Position numbers and translations under genes: made by a program. DNA of 64,000 nt from Anaeramoeba flamelloides (lineage: Eukaryota > Metamonada > Anaeramoebidae), in contig JANTQA010000023.1 in assembly GCA_027625915.1 (NCBI GenBank), forward strand, positions 16,740,001-16,804,000. The letters run 5' to 3'. Within the stretch, counting starts at the first letter, position 1; each line of letters begins with the position of its first letter. Under the pieces are notes generated by a model, which was not told the origin of the DNA, ran no database searches, and worked only from the letters and a program-made list of their open reading frames with translations. Positions 1 to 12,905 of the stretch are shown here, piece by piece.

Positions 1-473
1 ATTAAATTTTGAGAATGATGTAGAATTCTATTAAAAACAAATTTAAACAAGAAAACAGTTGAAAATTATCATTGAAATAAAAAAGAATCATTTGATTCCA
101 TGAAAAAAAAAAAAGAATTAATAAAGTTTTTTTTGGAAGAAGAATCAAAATGTGAACTCTGATCCCAAATAATGGATCTTGAATGTTTTAAGATTATTTT
201 ATTCATTTTAGGTGTTTATTTTTACCAAATTTTTTTTTTTTTAAAAATAGAATCTCTTCTGTAAAGACATACTACTTTATAAAAAAAAATAAAATTAAAA
301 ATTTATTTTCTAAAAATTAGAAGAATTTAAAAAATATTGTTAAAATTTTCATAACAAAAAAAATCAAAAACACACAAAATTATTGTATTAATTTTATTGT
401 AATGTTTTGATATTATCAAAACATATAATTTTAATTAAATTAATTTTACAGATTAAATAAAATTTAAATTTAA
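1..473. other. Downstream flank of the PP1 gene, no feature seen
   Basis: A/T-rich sequence with homopolymer runs lying 3' of the PP1 stop codon. I see no reading frame, RNA gene or clear repeat here. It probably includes the PP1 3' UTR. Confidence 0.6.
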
Positions 474-844
474 TTATTTTCTTTTAACTTTTGATTTTCT
501 TGGCGGAGTGGGTGGGAAATTATTTAGACTCCATGCAGGTGGCTCTTTTTTTGATGCAAGAATAACCTATATTTGGAATCAATAAATGTATATAAATATT
601 GAGATAATCAAAATTGAAAAAATTTATATATAAAATTGAAATACAAAAAAAAAAATCAAAAATAATAATTTACCCCAAATGAACATTCCAATTCTTCATC
701 CACAATCATCATTGCGCCATTATTATCAAATTCACCACAATAATTTGGCGCGCTAAAAATTGTGACAAGGCTTCTATTAGAATAAAATTCATATCCCTTT
801 TCAACAACCTTTTTAATTTAATCAAAGTTTAATTATTTATAGTG

Positions 845-884
<40 letters not shown>

Positions 885-3800
885 GTTGTGGATGATTAAT
901 TATTGCTTTAAACCATGATAAACTAATAAAAAATAAAACAAAACTATTTATATAGAGCTTTTTCATTATTTTTAAATCAGAAAACCGTTTGATTAGATTG
1001 AGCATTTTTCATTATAAAAATTTATTATTTCTTTTACCGTATTAAAGAGTTGAATCAGAATTCACTAAAAATTACTTATTAACGTCATTAATTTATCCCA
1101 CCACATCCCCCAAATTTCAATGAAATGAAAGGGAATAAAAACTCTCATTTAAAAATAAGTAAATATAATAATCAAGAACTATAAAAAAAAAAAAAAAAAA
1201 AAAATTACTTGATGTGCTCGACATATCAAATCAAAATCATGTTCTTCTTTAAATTTTTCAACAACACTCTCACCAAAAACCCAACTAACACCTCTGTCAT
1301 TTTCTTCCCACCCATCACCTTCTTCAGCAGGGTCGCTCCATAGCAAATCACAGAGTAATCCCGATTCAGGAACTTTTGCTGGTCTGGGAATTTTTTTAAT
1401 TTGGTTTAAATTTTTTAAATCAGGTGACAAACCACCATGAACACAGAAAATTTTTTCATCAACTACAGCAGCAAGTGGTAGACAATTGAAACAATCTGAA
1501 AAAATTTTCCAAAGTTTCACCGAATATTTTTTTATACCTATTTGTTTCAGTCACACCATAATTATTAAAACAAATAATTGAAATTATTTTAATGTTAAAA
1601 TATTTTTTTATCATTATTTGAATTTGTTTTAACATATATATATATATATATATATATATAAACATTTGACGTTCATATTAAACACATGCGTGTTTAACAT
1701 GTTACTAGTATATAAATTTGTAAAGTTTAAAAATTTAAAAAATAAAATAAAATGATTACACTCATCATAAAATCCATATAAGTAATTTATTTCTTCACAT
1801 TCATGATTCCTATTAGAAAAAAAAAAAAAAGATAAAAAGACACAAAATGAAAAAATAAAAAAATAAAAAATAAAGAAAAAGAATAAATCAATAATGTTTT
1901 AAAAATTATAAATTGTTAATCAAAAGTATGTTTTTTCAATAAAAAATAACATATTAGTGTATTTTTTTGAATTAAATAAATTATTAAATTTATGTCAATA
2001 TATATACTATTGAATTTAATTTTTACTGGAAAACACTTTTTTTATTTAACATACACCCATTTTTAAATAAGAATAGCACTTATGTTATATTAATGTTTAA
2101 ATTTGAAATTTTAGTTTTTAATTTTATTATATATGTGTTTTGGTGTTTACTGTCAAACCTAAAACCCGAAAATTTTCATAAACCCGGTAATTCCATTTTT
2201 CTGATCAATTGTAAATATTAGTAAAATGTCCAAAATATACTCTCATTTTGCAGACAAATAACCCAATTACCCAGCAACTTATAACCGTACCAATTGGGGT
2301 ATTGGCTAAATATTCTGAATTCATTAATTTTAACTCTTTGGTGAATTCAGAAATCAAAAAAATCCAAAATTTGTAAAATTAATTGAGAACATTACTGAAA
2401 ATTGAAAATCAAATTTATTGTGATTTTCCCTTAGATAAATTCTAAATTTATTAGGAATCATCTTTATAAGAATTTTTTTGTTGTTGCATTTATGAAATAA
2501 GAGTTTTATTTACTTTATATCTCTCTTTTAATAATTTTTTCAAAATTTTAAATTTCTATTGGGAACCTTAGAGGATTTTTTTTTTTACAAAATGGTTTTC
2601 ATAATTTTATGAAAATTTACAATAATCAAACACCTCTCTCAAATTCAAATTCTTTCAAATATTTTAAAATGATGAAAATGTTTTTTATTTCGAAATTTAA
2701 AATCAAAAGTGGATTTTCATTTTCAGTCATGTTCTCAATTAATTTTACAAATTTTGGATTTTTTTGATTTCAAAATTCACCAAAGAGTTAAAAATGGCGG
2801 TTTCAGAATATTTAACCAATACACCAATTGGTACGGTTATAAGTTGCTGGGTAATTAAATTATCTGTCTGTAAAATGGGAGTATATTTTTGACATTTTAC
2901 TAATATTTACAATTGATCAGAAAAATGGAATTACCGGGTTTATGAAAATTTTCGGGTTTTAGGTTTGACAGTTAAACCACAAATCTGAAAAAAAATTTTT
3001 TTCAACTAGAATTAAAGATTTCATTGGCAATATATTACACAATGAATTTTTGGAAAAAAATGATCCTTTAATCTTTTATACTGATAAATTTAAATAAATG
3101 TCTGAAAAATTTTTACTTTCTTTTCCCATTTATGAATTTTTTTACACGGAATTTGAATAAAGAACTCTATTGGTTTAACTGTTAAGAAACTTTGTAAAAT
3201 TAGTTGATCTTCAAAAGAATCTTTCTCTTGGGTTGTTTTAAAAGTTATCAACGATTTACAAAAATTGAAATTGAACTAAAAAATTATTTTCAACATTTTT
3301 ATGAATTTATCAGTATCTAAAAATAATTGGAAATTGAAAAAGATATTTTAAATTTAGCCAATTTCCAGACAATTTTAGTAAAAAACACTATATATAAACG
3401 GAAAAATCCACAAAAACATTATTCAAACGAAAATAATAAATAAGTGGTTTGTATAGATATACATACAAATTGGAAAAAGGACCAAATTCTAAAACTGTTT
3501 ATTTAAAAAAAAAATTATGAGATCGATCACTTCAATGGTGGATGCAAAGGATATGAAAAAATCAAGAAAACAAACCTCAAAAAATCAAATATTTTGATTT
3601 TAAGATTGTTGATAAATGAAGATACAGATGAATTGCTTCGGAAAATGGACTTGTAAGAAAATTATGACATTATATTGTAATATTTCCTTGCATAACATAA
3701 CTTAACATTTTGTATAAAAAAAGATCTCAAATCTAAGTGTTTTTGGATCATTTAATCACACAAAACAGTCTCAATTTCAATAACTCTAAATAATTACCTT

Positions 3801-6800
3801 TTTTTTCTTATCTCTTTTTAAATTGTATTTTTTTATTTATTCTTCATTTTTTATACTTTTCTTTTTTTTTTTAGTTGTAGACTCTTCATTTCAACCGAAT
3901 TGTAGAAAACTAAATTAAGTTTAAAAATGCTTCTAATTACTGGGTCTATTTAAAGTTGCTTATTCGACTTTTTGAATTAGGAGTCACGAATTTAATCACT
4001 TCAAAATTCACTCATTAACATATTAATTATTTTTCTATGATACTTGTTTCTTAAAAATAAATCAAACTCGAAAAATAGATACATACATTTAACAGTTATG
4101 TAACATAAAATAATTAGAAAATGAAAATAAATGATCTTTTTATTTTAAAAAAATGTAAATTAATTAAAAATTTTAACAAAGTTTATTTTTGAAAATTTTT
4201 TAAATATTTGAATATCTAACAGAAGAGAATGTTCTTATTTTTGAATAATAAAGTGTTCTTATTTTGAAAACGACCAAAAATTGATAATCTTTCATTTTTG
4301 ATTAAAAAAAAAATGTTTTTTGAAAGATTAACTATTTTTATTTTTGCTTTTAATAATAAATTCAAAAAAAATATAAAATAATTTTTAGTTTAATTCCCAT
4401 TTGTAAAATCATTTAAATCAATTTTCAATTCAAGATGAATCAAGAATTTTTTTTTTTGATTTAAATTCAAAGAAAATTATTAAATTTTTGCTTCATTTTT
4501 CATTTTGTAAATTTATTTATCCAAGCTTTGTATAAAGGATTTTATTGGCTTGTTTGTTAAGAAACTTTGTAGATTTAGTAGAATTTTGAAATGTTCTTTG
4601 AAATGAAATGTTTTAAACACTAGAGTTATAACAAATGTAAAAAATTTGGAAATTTTTTTTTTTCCATTAAAGAGTGGGTACTAAAAGTCCACCTGTTTGC
4701 CCGAATCCCTAATTTGAATTAGAGATATTGTTGAACCAAGTGAGAGCTGGTCATTTCTCCCAAAAATCGGATCCGCTCCATAAATTGAGAGGGATTTTGT
4801 TCCAATTCCGTTCAGTTTTATAATAGTCAAAAAGATTCAATTCGGTCAAACGATTTCCTCAAAGAATTAGTGGTTCTAAGAAGAATAAGCCCGATTTTTA
4901 ATTAAAATTACACCGTCGTGGCTATTTGAGAAAATGGTAAACAATAAGAAATAATGGTTAAGGGAATAGAACCCCGGCCTTCAGATTGTACACTGGGTTG
5001 TGTTTCCACTTGCCCATACCGGTTCTCTCTAAAAATTTGGAAATTGAACTAAAAATTATTTTAAATATTTTTGAATTGATAAGCAATTATGTACTCTCTC
5101 TTTTGTTTTCAGAAATATAAGTTTTGACCATTTTAAAAAAAAGAAGTGGGTAATTTCTCCAATTTACAGATGTTTTTTTTTTTTTTTTTGATGGAATCAA
5201 TTTTTCACAATACTTTTTTTTAGTAAAGGTTTTTTCTTTGATTGATCCATGATTAAAAATTTGTTAAAAAAATTAATTATTTTTGAGATTAAGAAAAGAA
5301 CGAATTGGATCTCACTATAAATGGAGATCTTAAATTGCCTTTTTTGATTTGGTTGATAATAATATAATGGTATTTGAATTATAAATGTGGAGACATTTTG
5401 ACTTCCTTTTCCATATTTTTCTTAACTAAATTGAATTATCAAAGAAGTAAGCTGTAGTTTGTAGTTTAGATCAGTATTTGAAAAAGGAAAATTGAAAATG
5501 AAGTTAAAATTATTCCTGTTTATTTAATATATAATATTATAATGAATTACATTTTGAGGTTAATTTATTTCTTCTTTTAATTATAATTACTTTATCATTA
5601 TATAAATTATTCCATTGAAAAAAAAATCACCCTTCTGGAAAAAAAGTTAAACATGGTATTAATTGGAAATATTAATAGAACCTAAAAGGGAAAAATACCA
5701 AAGCAAATTATGTATCACAGAATAATTATGGAGTTGTAAAATTGGTTGATTTCATATGAAAATGGACATTGCTATTGTAATTAATATATATATATATATA
5801 TATATTATTTTATACAATTGACTTTATTTTTTTTTAATAAATTATTTTCCAGGATTTAGATTCAATTTGGAAATTAAATCAATTTATCAAGAGTTAGACT
5901 CTTATTGAGTTTAGTTAATAGTTTGAAATTTCTGATCCTTCAAAAATTGGGTTTTAAATTTTCAAAATTTTAAAAAAGAAAAAGGTGGAATAATTTATTT
6001 TATAATTTTAAAAAAAAATTGAGAAACTTTACAATATTTTTAACTCTCAAAATGGGATAGGAATTTTTTTTCGTCTAATCCAAGAATCTTTAATGTTTTT
6101 GAAAATAACTAAACAAATAAATTTAATTTTTAAAAAGTGTCGGTGTTTTTTATCCCAAAATTTATATTCAGGGCAATTGAAGCACTTTTTTAATATTTTC
6201 TCTTTTTTGAGTTTTAAAAACAAATTTGAATGAATCAAAGAGCCTTTATCAAATTTTTTGTTTTTTGCTTTCTTTCTAGATCTTTTTAGAATTCATAAGA
6301 TAAATTTTAAATTTTACTATTTCGGATTTAACGTTTTTTATCAAACTAGAAAAAATGTTTGTGTAATGTTTGAAAATTTATCAATTTTGATCTGAAATTG
6401 AAAGAGACACTTCAACCGCATAAAAAATGTAAAATATGATTTTGGTTACAAAGACTGTATTTTGAAACAAAATATTTTTTCAAAAAATAATTATTTATAA
6501 CTCTGATCTACTATCAAAAATCTATTGTTATGGGTAGTGACTTTTAAAATGTGTTTTTTTTTTGTTGAAAATTCCTTTTCTGATTAAAAAAAATATCTTT
6601 TGGTACTATTCCTGCACAACTTTATCAAATGAAAATCTTAATTATTAAGATAGATGAACCAAATTTTTAACCAAAATAATTACAACATGTAAGTTTAAGG
6701 ACATTTGTTGTAATTTTAGAGAATTTGTGACTTAGTTATTGAAATTATGGCAGTTTTATTTTGGTAAAAAATCTAATTTTTGTTCAAAAAAAAAATTAAA

Positions 6801-8206
6801 CTGGTTATTCTCGATTGAATTCGAATTCAATTTTTAGATTGTTGAAGTAATTAAATTGTTGAAATGTATTTTTTTGAATAATATTATGAATGACTTTGAA
6901 CAATAAATTCTTTTTTTTGAACATTTTCCCAATACATTCTATTTTTTTTTTTTTTTCTTGTTCTTTTTCTTTTTCTTTTTCTTTTTCTTTTTCTTTTTCC
7001 TGTAGTTAAATTGAATTAATTTAAAATAGAGATTGTTATATTTTTTTCCAAAAAAATACAGGAATTGGCCCATAAAGAAGTACTTTCTTTTGTTAATGAT
7101 TTTTTCTTTGATTGATCTAATGATTAAAAATTTGTTTAAAAATTGAATACTTTTGAGATCTCCAAAACCACACTTCCAATATTTCAATAAAAAAGGAAAC
7201 CTAAATTGTATTTTTTGATTTGATATTTAATATTATAATGAATTATTCTTTAAAGTTAATTAGTTTCTTCTTTGAATTGGTTTTACTTTTCGTTTTCAGG
7301 TTTCTGTGACTCTACTAATTTCTCTTAATGTTTCCAAATAAAAATCGTTTTTAAATTTTTTTAACCCCAATTACGACTATAAATTCGAAAGAAAGCAGAA
7401 CGTTTTTCCCTCTCATTTTGGAGATCTAGTAAACTCTGAAAAAAGTAATCCAAACAATGCCAAGCATCTGTCTGGTGATTTGGTATTACTGTCAAATTGT
7501 GTCACAAAAATGTAGAAATATTCTCAGAAGGTAGTAGTTAAGTTAGGAATAACAAGAAAAACAAAGAAAAGAAAAAAAAAAAGAAAGGAATGTAAAATAT
7601 TTAAAAAAAAAAAAAAAGTAACGAATACCCTTACCCTCTTAGTAAAAAAAAATTATTTGGATATTTAATTTTGTAGCAAAATAATAAACAAACCACTTCT
7701 ATGCCCATTTCACCACGATCTATCGAGTTATTGGAATAATGAATCAAATAAAAATTAAAACTTTTTTATAAATTATGGTAGCTCAATTGAAAATAATTTA
7801 TTAAAGAAAAAGATTCATACCAACATAATCCCCCAGGAATAGGTAGTTTGATTTTGGTGGAAACCCACCCGAGTCAAATAATCTTAAAAGATCCAGATAT
7901 TGTCCATGTATATCGCCTATTTATTTTTTTTCAAAGATAAAACAAATTGAATAAAACCTAGAAATTAAAGAAACAAAACAAATGTTGTTGTTTTTATAAG
8001 GTTTGAGAAATGAAAAAATTACCGCAAATATTCAGTGGGCTCTGAAGCTCAAGCAGAATTGGTTGCTTTAGAAAGATCTGCCTTGCAGATTTTACAATTT
8101 TACGGATTTCTGGTTCCTTTAAAGCAACACTTTTTCTTTTCTTTTTGTTACCTGTTTTGAAAAGTCTCGTGATTAGTGAGTCATAAAATAAATCGTCTTC
8201 AGTCAT
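474..8206 (-). CDS. Serine/threonine protein phosphatase PP1 catalytic subunit (7 exons)
   Basis: A metal-dependent PPP-family phosphatase that removes phosphate from Ser/Thr and is directed by regulatory subunits in nucleus and cytoplasm. Exons on the minus strand: 8206-8023, 7916-7821, 7719-7635, 1809-1760, 1537-1209, 808-674, 566-474. All borders are GT-AG with matching phase and give 323 aa, the usual PP1 length. Visible motifs are GDIHGQ, GDYVDRG (split by intron 2), LRGNHE (split by intron 3), the metal-binding His in VHGG and RAHQ, the catalytic-loop SAPNYCGEF, and a C-terminal TPPRKS tail resembling the Cdk-phosphorylated Thr of animal PP1. The start is the ATG of [10 protein letters not shown], with no better upstream choice. 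Sequence between the motifs fits PP1 better than PP2A or PP2B. Intron 3 is 5,825 bp and full of repeats, while introns 1, 2 and 6 are about 100 bp. Family and exon structure are secure; expression is not shown. Confidence 0.95.
2150..2971. mobile_element. 822 bp foldback (long-TIR) element in PP1 intron 3
   Basis: The two ends are near-identical inverted arms of about 280 bp (roughly 2150-2430 and 2690-2971), starting CTGTCAAACC and ending GGTTTGACAG. The outermost ~85 bp of the arms match without a difference by eye. TTA lies directly outside both ends (2147-2149 and 2972-2974), which fits a 3 bp target duplication of the PIF/Harbinger type, though this is inference. No transposase frame lies inside, so it is a non-autonomous element. 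High arm identity suggests recent insertion or arm gene conversion. Confidence 0.8.
3155..3330. repeat. Diverged repeat, copy 1 (lacks the SINE)
   Basis: Matches 4530-4640 plus 5031-5090: both carry GTTAAGAAACTTTGTA near the left and AATTGAAATTGAACTAAA-like sequence further right. Here the block is continuous, whereas in the second copy it is split by the SINE. It therefore works as an empty-site reference. Confidence 0.6.
4530..5090. repeat. Diverged repeat, copy 2 (split by a SINE)
   Basis: Second copy of the 3155-3330 block. Left part 4530-4654 and right part 5031-5090 flank an insertion with distinctly higher G+C. It lies within PP1 intron 3. Confidence 0.55.
4653..5030 (-). mobile_element. 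tRNA-derived SINE with poly(A) tail and target duplication
   Basis: Read on the minus strand the insert begins near 5030. It has a Pol III A box-like TGGGCAAGTGG at 5016-5006 and a B box-like GGTTCTATTCC at 4973-4963, about 32 bases apart as in tRNA genes, and ends in an 11-base A run at 4663-4653. It is flanked by a direct duplication AAAAATTTGGAAATT (about 4640-4654 and 5031-5045). Internal promoter, A tail and duplication together show retroposition by a LINE-type machinery. No LINE is visible in this window. Base composition is clearly richer in G+C than the surroundings. The parental tRNA cannot be named by eye. Confidence 0.85.
5210..5640 (-). repeat. Interspersed repeat family C, copy in PP1 intron 3
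   Basis: Shares ordered blocks with 7060-7360, 38540-39120, 39310-39660 and 54410-54810: TTTTTCTTTGATTGATC, an AAAAATTTGTT block, an ATTATAATGAATTA block, and TTAATTTATTTCTTCTTTTAATT. It is in reverse orientation relative to the copies at 38-39 and 54 kb. No coding capacity was seen. Confidence 0.5.
6956..7001. repeat. (CTTTT)n microsatellite
   Basis: A run of about seven TTCTTTTTC-phased pentanucleotide units directly follows a poly(T) tract. It accounts for the lysine-rich reading frame on the opposite strand, which is not a gene. Confidence 0.8.
7060..7360 (-). repeat. Interspersed repeat family C, second copy in PP1 intron 3
   Basis: Contains TTTTTTCTTTGATTGATC, ATTATAATGAATTATTC, AGTTAATTAGTTTCTTCTTT, and an end block AGGTTTCTGTGACTC...TAATGTTTCCAA that matches the ends of the 39 kb copy. 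Reverse orientation. Confidence 0.55.
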
Positions 8207-8289
8207 ATTGTTTAAAAAGATTGAATTATTATTCCTTGTTGATATTTTGTTAAAAAAATGAAATGATAATTTTGAAAAACACCACAAAA

Positions 8290-8390
8290 AATCTCCTGAC
8301 TTTTTTCAATCCTTCAGCCTTTTCATACTTTCAAACTCTTTCAGACAATTTATAAACCTTTCAGACACTTTTCAACGCCTTTTAAGGGGA
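8290..8390 (-). promoter_or_regulatory. Cluster of TGAAAG-like motifs upstream of PP1
   Basis: On the minus strand, just upstream of the PP1 start at 8206, six or seven TGAAAG/TGAAAA motifs occur within about 90 bp, two of them as TCTGAAAG. This is unlike nearby random A/T sequence. It could be a 5' UTR or promoter motif array or simply a decayed tandem repeat. The function is inference. Confidence 0.3.
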
Positions 8391-8399
8391 AGTACATAT

Positions 8400-11300
8400 A
8401 TAAGCTGATAAGGTTTTTAAAAGTCACAAGATTTTTTGTAGTATAAGATTAATTAAGAAAAAGTCTGCTGATTATTTGGTATATTACTTTTATGAAACTG
8501 TAATTATGTACGAGGAAATATAAAAATACTTATTTGTTCAATTGAAAAGGAAATATAGTATTAGAGTTTGCACTAGTTTCAAAGTTTATCCAATTTTTAT
8601 ATATCAATTTATCTTTGGTTCTTTTTATTACTCTAAAAGTGTTAAACATAAAAACAGAACCTTGAAAAAAATAATAAAATGTACCTTTTATAAGAAATTG
8701 AAGAGATTTCTAACTGTTCATTTCTTCGATCAAGCTTATTGAGAAATTAATCAAGATTTGTAGACAAATTTATATATAGATAAAATTTAAAGGGTAGGTC
8801 CAATTTACCAATATTGAGTGAAACTGGATATTTGAAACTGAATGGTTCAAATCATTTCTTTAACTAAATAAATTAATATTTTAAGAAATTTAAGAGTGGG
8901 TGAAATCCGAACATACTATATATTGCCAACAAATTTTAAAAATGGAAATCAAAATAATTGAAAAAATTGATAACTAAATAATAAATAAAAAACATATCTT
9001 TCATGATCATAAGTTTAAGAATGGAAATAAATCCTTTTTCTTGACATAGTTTTACTTTAAATTCTGATTTAATAAACTTTTATTTGAAAAAAAAACTATG
9101 AGAAACACATTGGGCCTAAATTGATTGTATTTGAAATTCTTTAATAAAGTACCAATTTTGATAAATTTTAATATTTGATTTTATTATCCCAAATACTACT
9201 CGAATTCTAAAAAGAAAAATGACACAGCTTCCAGTTCTTCAAAATATCAATTAAAGGGGATTTATTGTAAAAATAATCCAAGTCACCAATATCAAAAAAC
9301 ATCCATTAATTTTTATTCTGAGATATTTGAAATAATTCTTTATTTTAGAAGAAGTCAATATAACACAGTAGAAATCATTTTGAGTCTCTATTTGAACAAA
9401 AATTCAATTTTTTGAATTTATTTGTATTATTAAAAACCAGTTAAAAATCAAAAGTAATTTTTGACAAATGAAAAAATCAAAAGAAACTAATTTTTAAAAG
9501 AGAGACAATTACAATACACTAATAAACTCATATTAAATAAAAGATATAACAACACACCTCTTTAAATATTGATTTAGTTTAAAATATTTAAAAGCTGTGT
9601 GGAATTATTGCTGAATGAAGAAAGACCGAACATTGAATATGAGATAAACTTTTTGAGGAATTAAAAAAAAAGTCCCTACTTTAATGAACATCCCATTAAA
9701 TACAAGAAACTCACCCAAACATTCCTCTCTCTACAAAAATAACATTTTATTTACAAACAAAGGAAAACTGAATCAAAAATTTTAATCCATACCCATTCAA
9801 TAATTCCAATTTTTATCAAGAATCTTCATCATCAATTTTACTTTCAATTTTCATTCATTGGAAAAGCAACGATAAATTAAAAATTTTCACTTTTATTCAA
9901 AATTCACCGAGGATCAGAAAAAAAAGAGGAAGTGAGATAATATACAATACATAGATCTATTATTTTAGGGGAAACTTCTTTTTAACTATTTTGGATATAA
10001 AACTTTTATTTTTATACAAAGAATTGAGTTAAAAAATGATTAAATTTATGAAAATAATTATTTTAAAAATATTGAATGAATTGAAGTATATGACAATTTT
10101 TTTGTATTAACTATCGAAAAATGATGAAAGGTTGATTTTTTATGATGATCCCTTAATAAATTATAATTATTTTTCTAAATAATCAATGAAATTGTAAAAT
10201 TAAATCAAAACCTTAAAAAAAATATCTTTTGATTTAGTAATTGGATTAAATTTTTTTTTAAGGGTTCAATTTATAAAATTAATTCTTTTTTTAAGAACTT
10301 TGTGTTTTGCTAATTTTTTTTTTAATTCGCAATAGGTTAAAATCAGTCAAAAATTTATAAAATCGTAAATGTAAATTAATTTTTAAATTCAGAATTACAT
10401 TTCAAAAGGGTAACGACCCCCCCTAAAAATAAAAAAAAAAAATAATTAATAATCAAAATTATATCTATCAAAAATTAACAATTTATATTACAAAATAAAA
10501 AAATACTTTTAGAAGAAAAAAAAACCACTTTGAAAAAGTATATTACATTTGTGAAAAAAATTTTGGGTTTTTAAAAAAAATTGGAAAGTTAAAAATTTGT
10601 TTTTGATTTTTAAATAGTAAATATTAGTAAAATTATTTTTGATCAAAGTAAAATTTTATGAAAAAATCTTAAATCCATGAAAAAACAAATCATTAGCATT
10701 TAATATTTATTAAATAATATTATTCCGTTGAAATTTGACCCTTTATAATTACTTTGGAATGCTAAAAGAACAAAAATTGATTTTAATTTTAAACTTAACT
10801 AAAACTAAGATAACTGTTTAGAGAAATATTCAGATCTATGAATTCACTAAGATATTTGAAAATTTTAGATTATGTTTATTTATCTATGTTAATCTTAAAA
10901 ATCGGTTTAAACCAAATTGAATCAAATAATCTTCCAAAAAAGATATTTTTTCAAAAGAGAAGATTTTCACTTTTTTTTTTTCAATCAAAAATTCAAAATA
11001 ATATATTATTAAGATAATAGAAATCATTTAATATATATATAAATTATGGCATCGAGTGCCCCCACTCTAAGAATCGTGGAATATCAATTATTAATCACAT
11101 ATTGTGGAATTTTTATCTATAATCGATAATCTTTCTATCGGTTTTTTACTCATCATGTGTATTCAGGAGCGTGGATAGTTTCTATTTGGTAATCAAAATG
11201 ATAATTTTATTTTTTATACTTTGATATTTTAATTATTGTTCTTCTTCTCTCTTTTTTTTTTATTTGATATTTTTTCTTTAATTAATCCTTTCTCTAAATA

Positions 11301-12905
11301 AATAAAAATAAATAATAGAAATCATTTAAATTCTTAAAAACCCTGATAGAAAAAATCTTAATTTTAAAATAATTATTCATTTTTGGTCTTTTTAAACAAT
11401 CAATAACTTGATCTTGGAATGTAATCACATAAAAAAATTTTTTGCATTTTTAGTAAAGCTAGAATTAAATTCAATTTTTGTATTTTTTGCGTTCAAAGGC
11501 AATTCCAAAGAATCAAAATTTAACGAAATGATATTTTTTTTTTTGAAACTTATAATTGATAGTGACTTTTTTTTTTCTTAAATGTAAGATTTTTTTCATA
11601 AAATGATACCTTGATGATAAAATAATTTTGATAATATTTGCTATTTAAAAATCAAAAACAAATTTTTACTTTACAATTTTTTTTTAATAACCCAAATTTT
11701 TTTCATAGTGTTAAATTTATAAAAAAGTATGTTCAAAACACATCAACAAAATTTTAGATTTTATTTTTCTTATAAATTCTTTTGTAATACTATTTCGAGT
11801 AAATCAAAATAAAAATGATAATAATTCAAGTAATTATTTGATCCCCAAAAAAAATAAAAAAAATATTCTATTCATTGGGTAATGGCCAATTTACAAAGTA
11901 TTTGCACTAACAGTAACATAAGTCTTGAAAAAAAATAAATAATAAAAAAAACCCGAAAACCTTTTTATTGAGTACATTTTAATCGAAATTATTTTTTTCC
12001 ATATAAAGTATATACTTCATTTTTTTAAAAAAAACTTACAAACTCATGAAAACAAACAAAATTATTATTGTGAAGACTCATTTCAAAAAATCTAAACATT
12101 TGTTTCTACAAATCGTAATAATATAAAAAATATTGTAAAATATAACAATGATATTATTGTACAAACTCAAAATATAAAGATTTATATATAATAGAAACTT
12201 AATATCAGAAACAAAAAAAAAAATAGTCTAAACTCAAAAGATCAATTATAATACTTAATCATTAATAACAAAATTTCAAATATTTATGAAAAGTGATGGA
12301 TTTCTATTTTGTTAGATTCTGATTTTTTTTGATTTTTATCAAGATTAAACTTGGGATGGAGAGAAAAACACATATATTTAAAGAAATAATTAACTCTCCA
12401 TTTAAATTTTTTTTTCATTTTTTTGTGTAATCCTTAAATCAAAAAACATAAAATTTAAAAAATGTTGAATAGAAATCGAATTGAAATTTCATTTTATTTT
12501 CAATAATTTATTTATTAATTAAAATCTTAAAAATTAATTAATATTCTTTTTAAAATATTCAAAACCTCAATATGGAACAGGGGTTACAGAAAAAAAAAAA
12601 AATAAATTGTACCAAAATGGAAGAATGTAAAAATGAAAAAAATAAAAAAAAAATTCCATTAATTTTATTAAAACAACCAGTAGTTTGTATTAATATATAA
12701 TTTCAAAATTCAAATTTCAAAATTAAAACGTACTGAATAAAATATATAATATATATACAAGACAAATTAATATAAATTAAAAAAAAAAAAAAAAAAAGAA
12801 TAATTTTTCTTTTTTTCTTGACAAATATAAAAAGAAATCCTAATTATTAGGTTGGTTTCACAAATTATTTAAATAACAAAATTTTATTGTAATTTTTCAA
12901 ACTTT
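8400..12905. other. Long gene-poor intergenic stretch
   Basis: About 4.5 kb of A/T-rich sequence with homopolymers and no recognisable exon on either strand. A 66-codon plus-strand frame at 8542-8742 starts with ATG but has no recognisable family and I do not call it a gene. A slightly richer patch at 11045-11200 has small palindromes (for example CGATA...TATCG) but fits no RNA family that I can name. Confidence 0.5.

Noticed and set aside
6939-7187. 82-codon minus-strand frame ending in a lysine run
   Set aside because: Formed by a repeat plus the (CTTTT)n microsatellite; lies within PP1 intron 3.
8542-8742. 66-codon plus-strand frame
   Set aside because: Starts with ATG but has no family, no second copy here and the Lys/Phe/Tyr bias expected of A/T-rich chance frames.
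11045-11200. Possible structured or snoRNA-like RNA
   Set aside because: An ATGATGA box occurs on the minus strand, but no CTGA box follows at a suitable distance and the stems are short.
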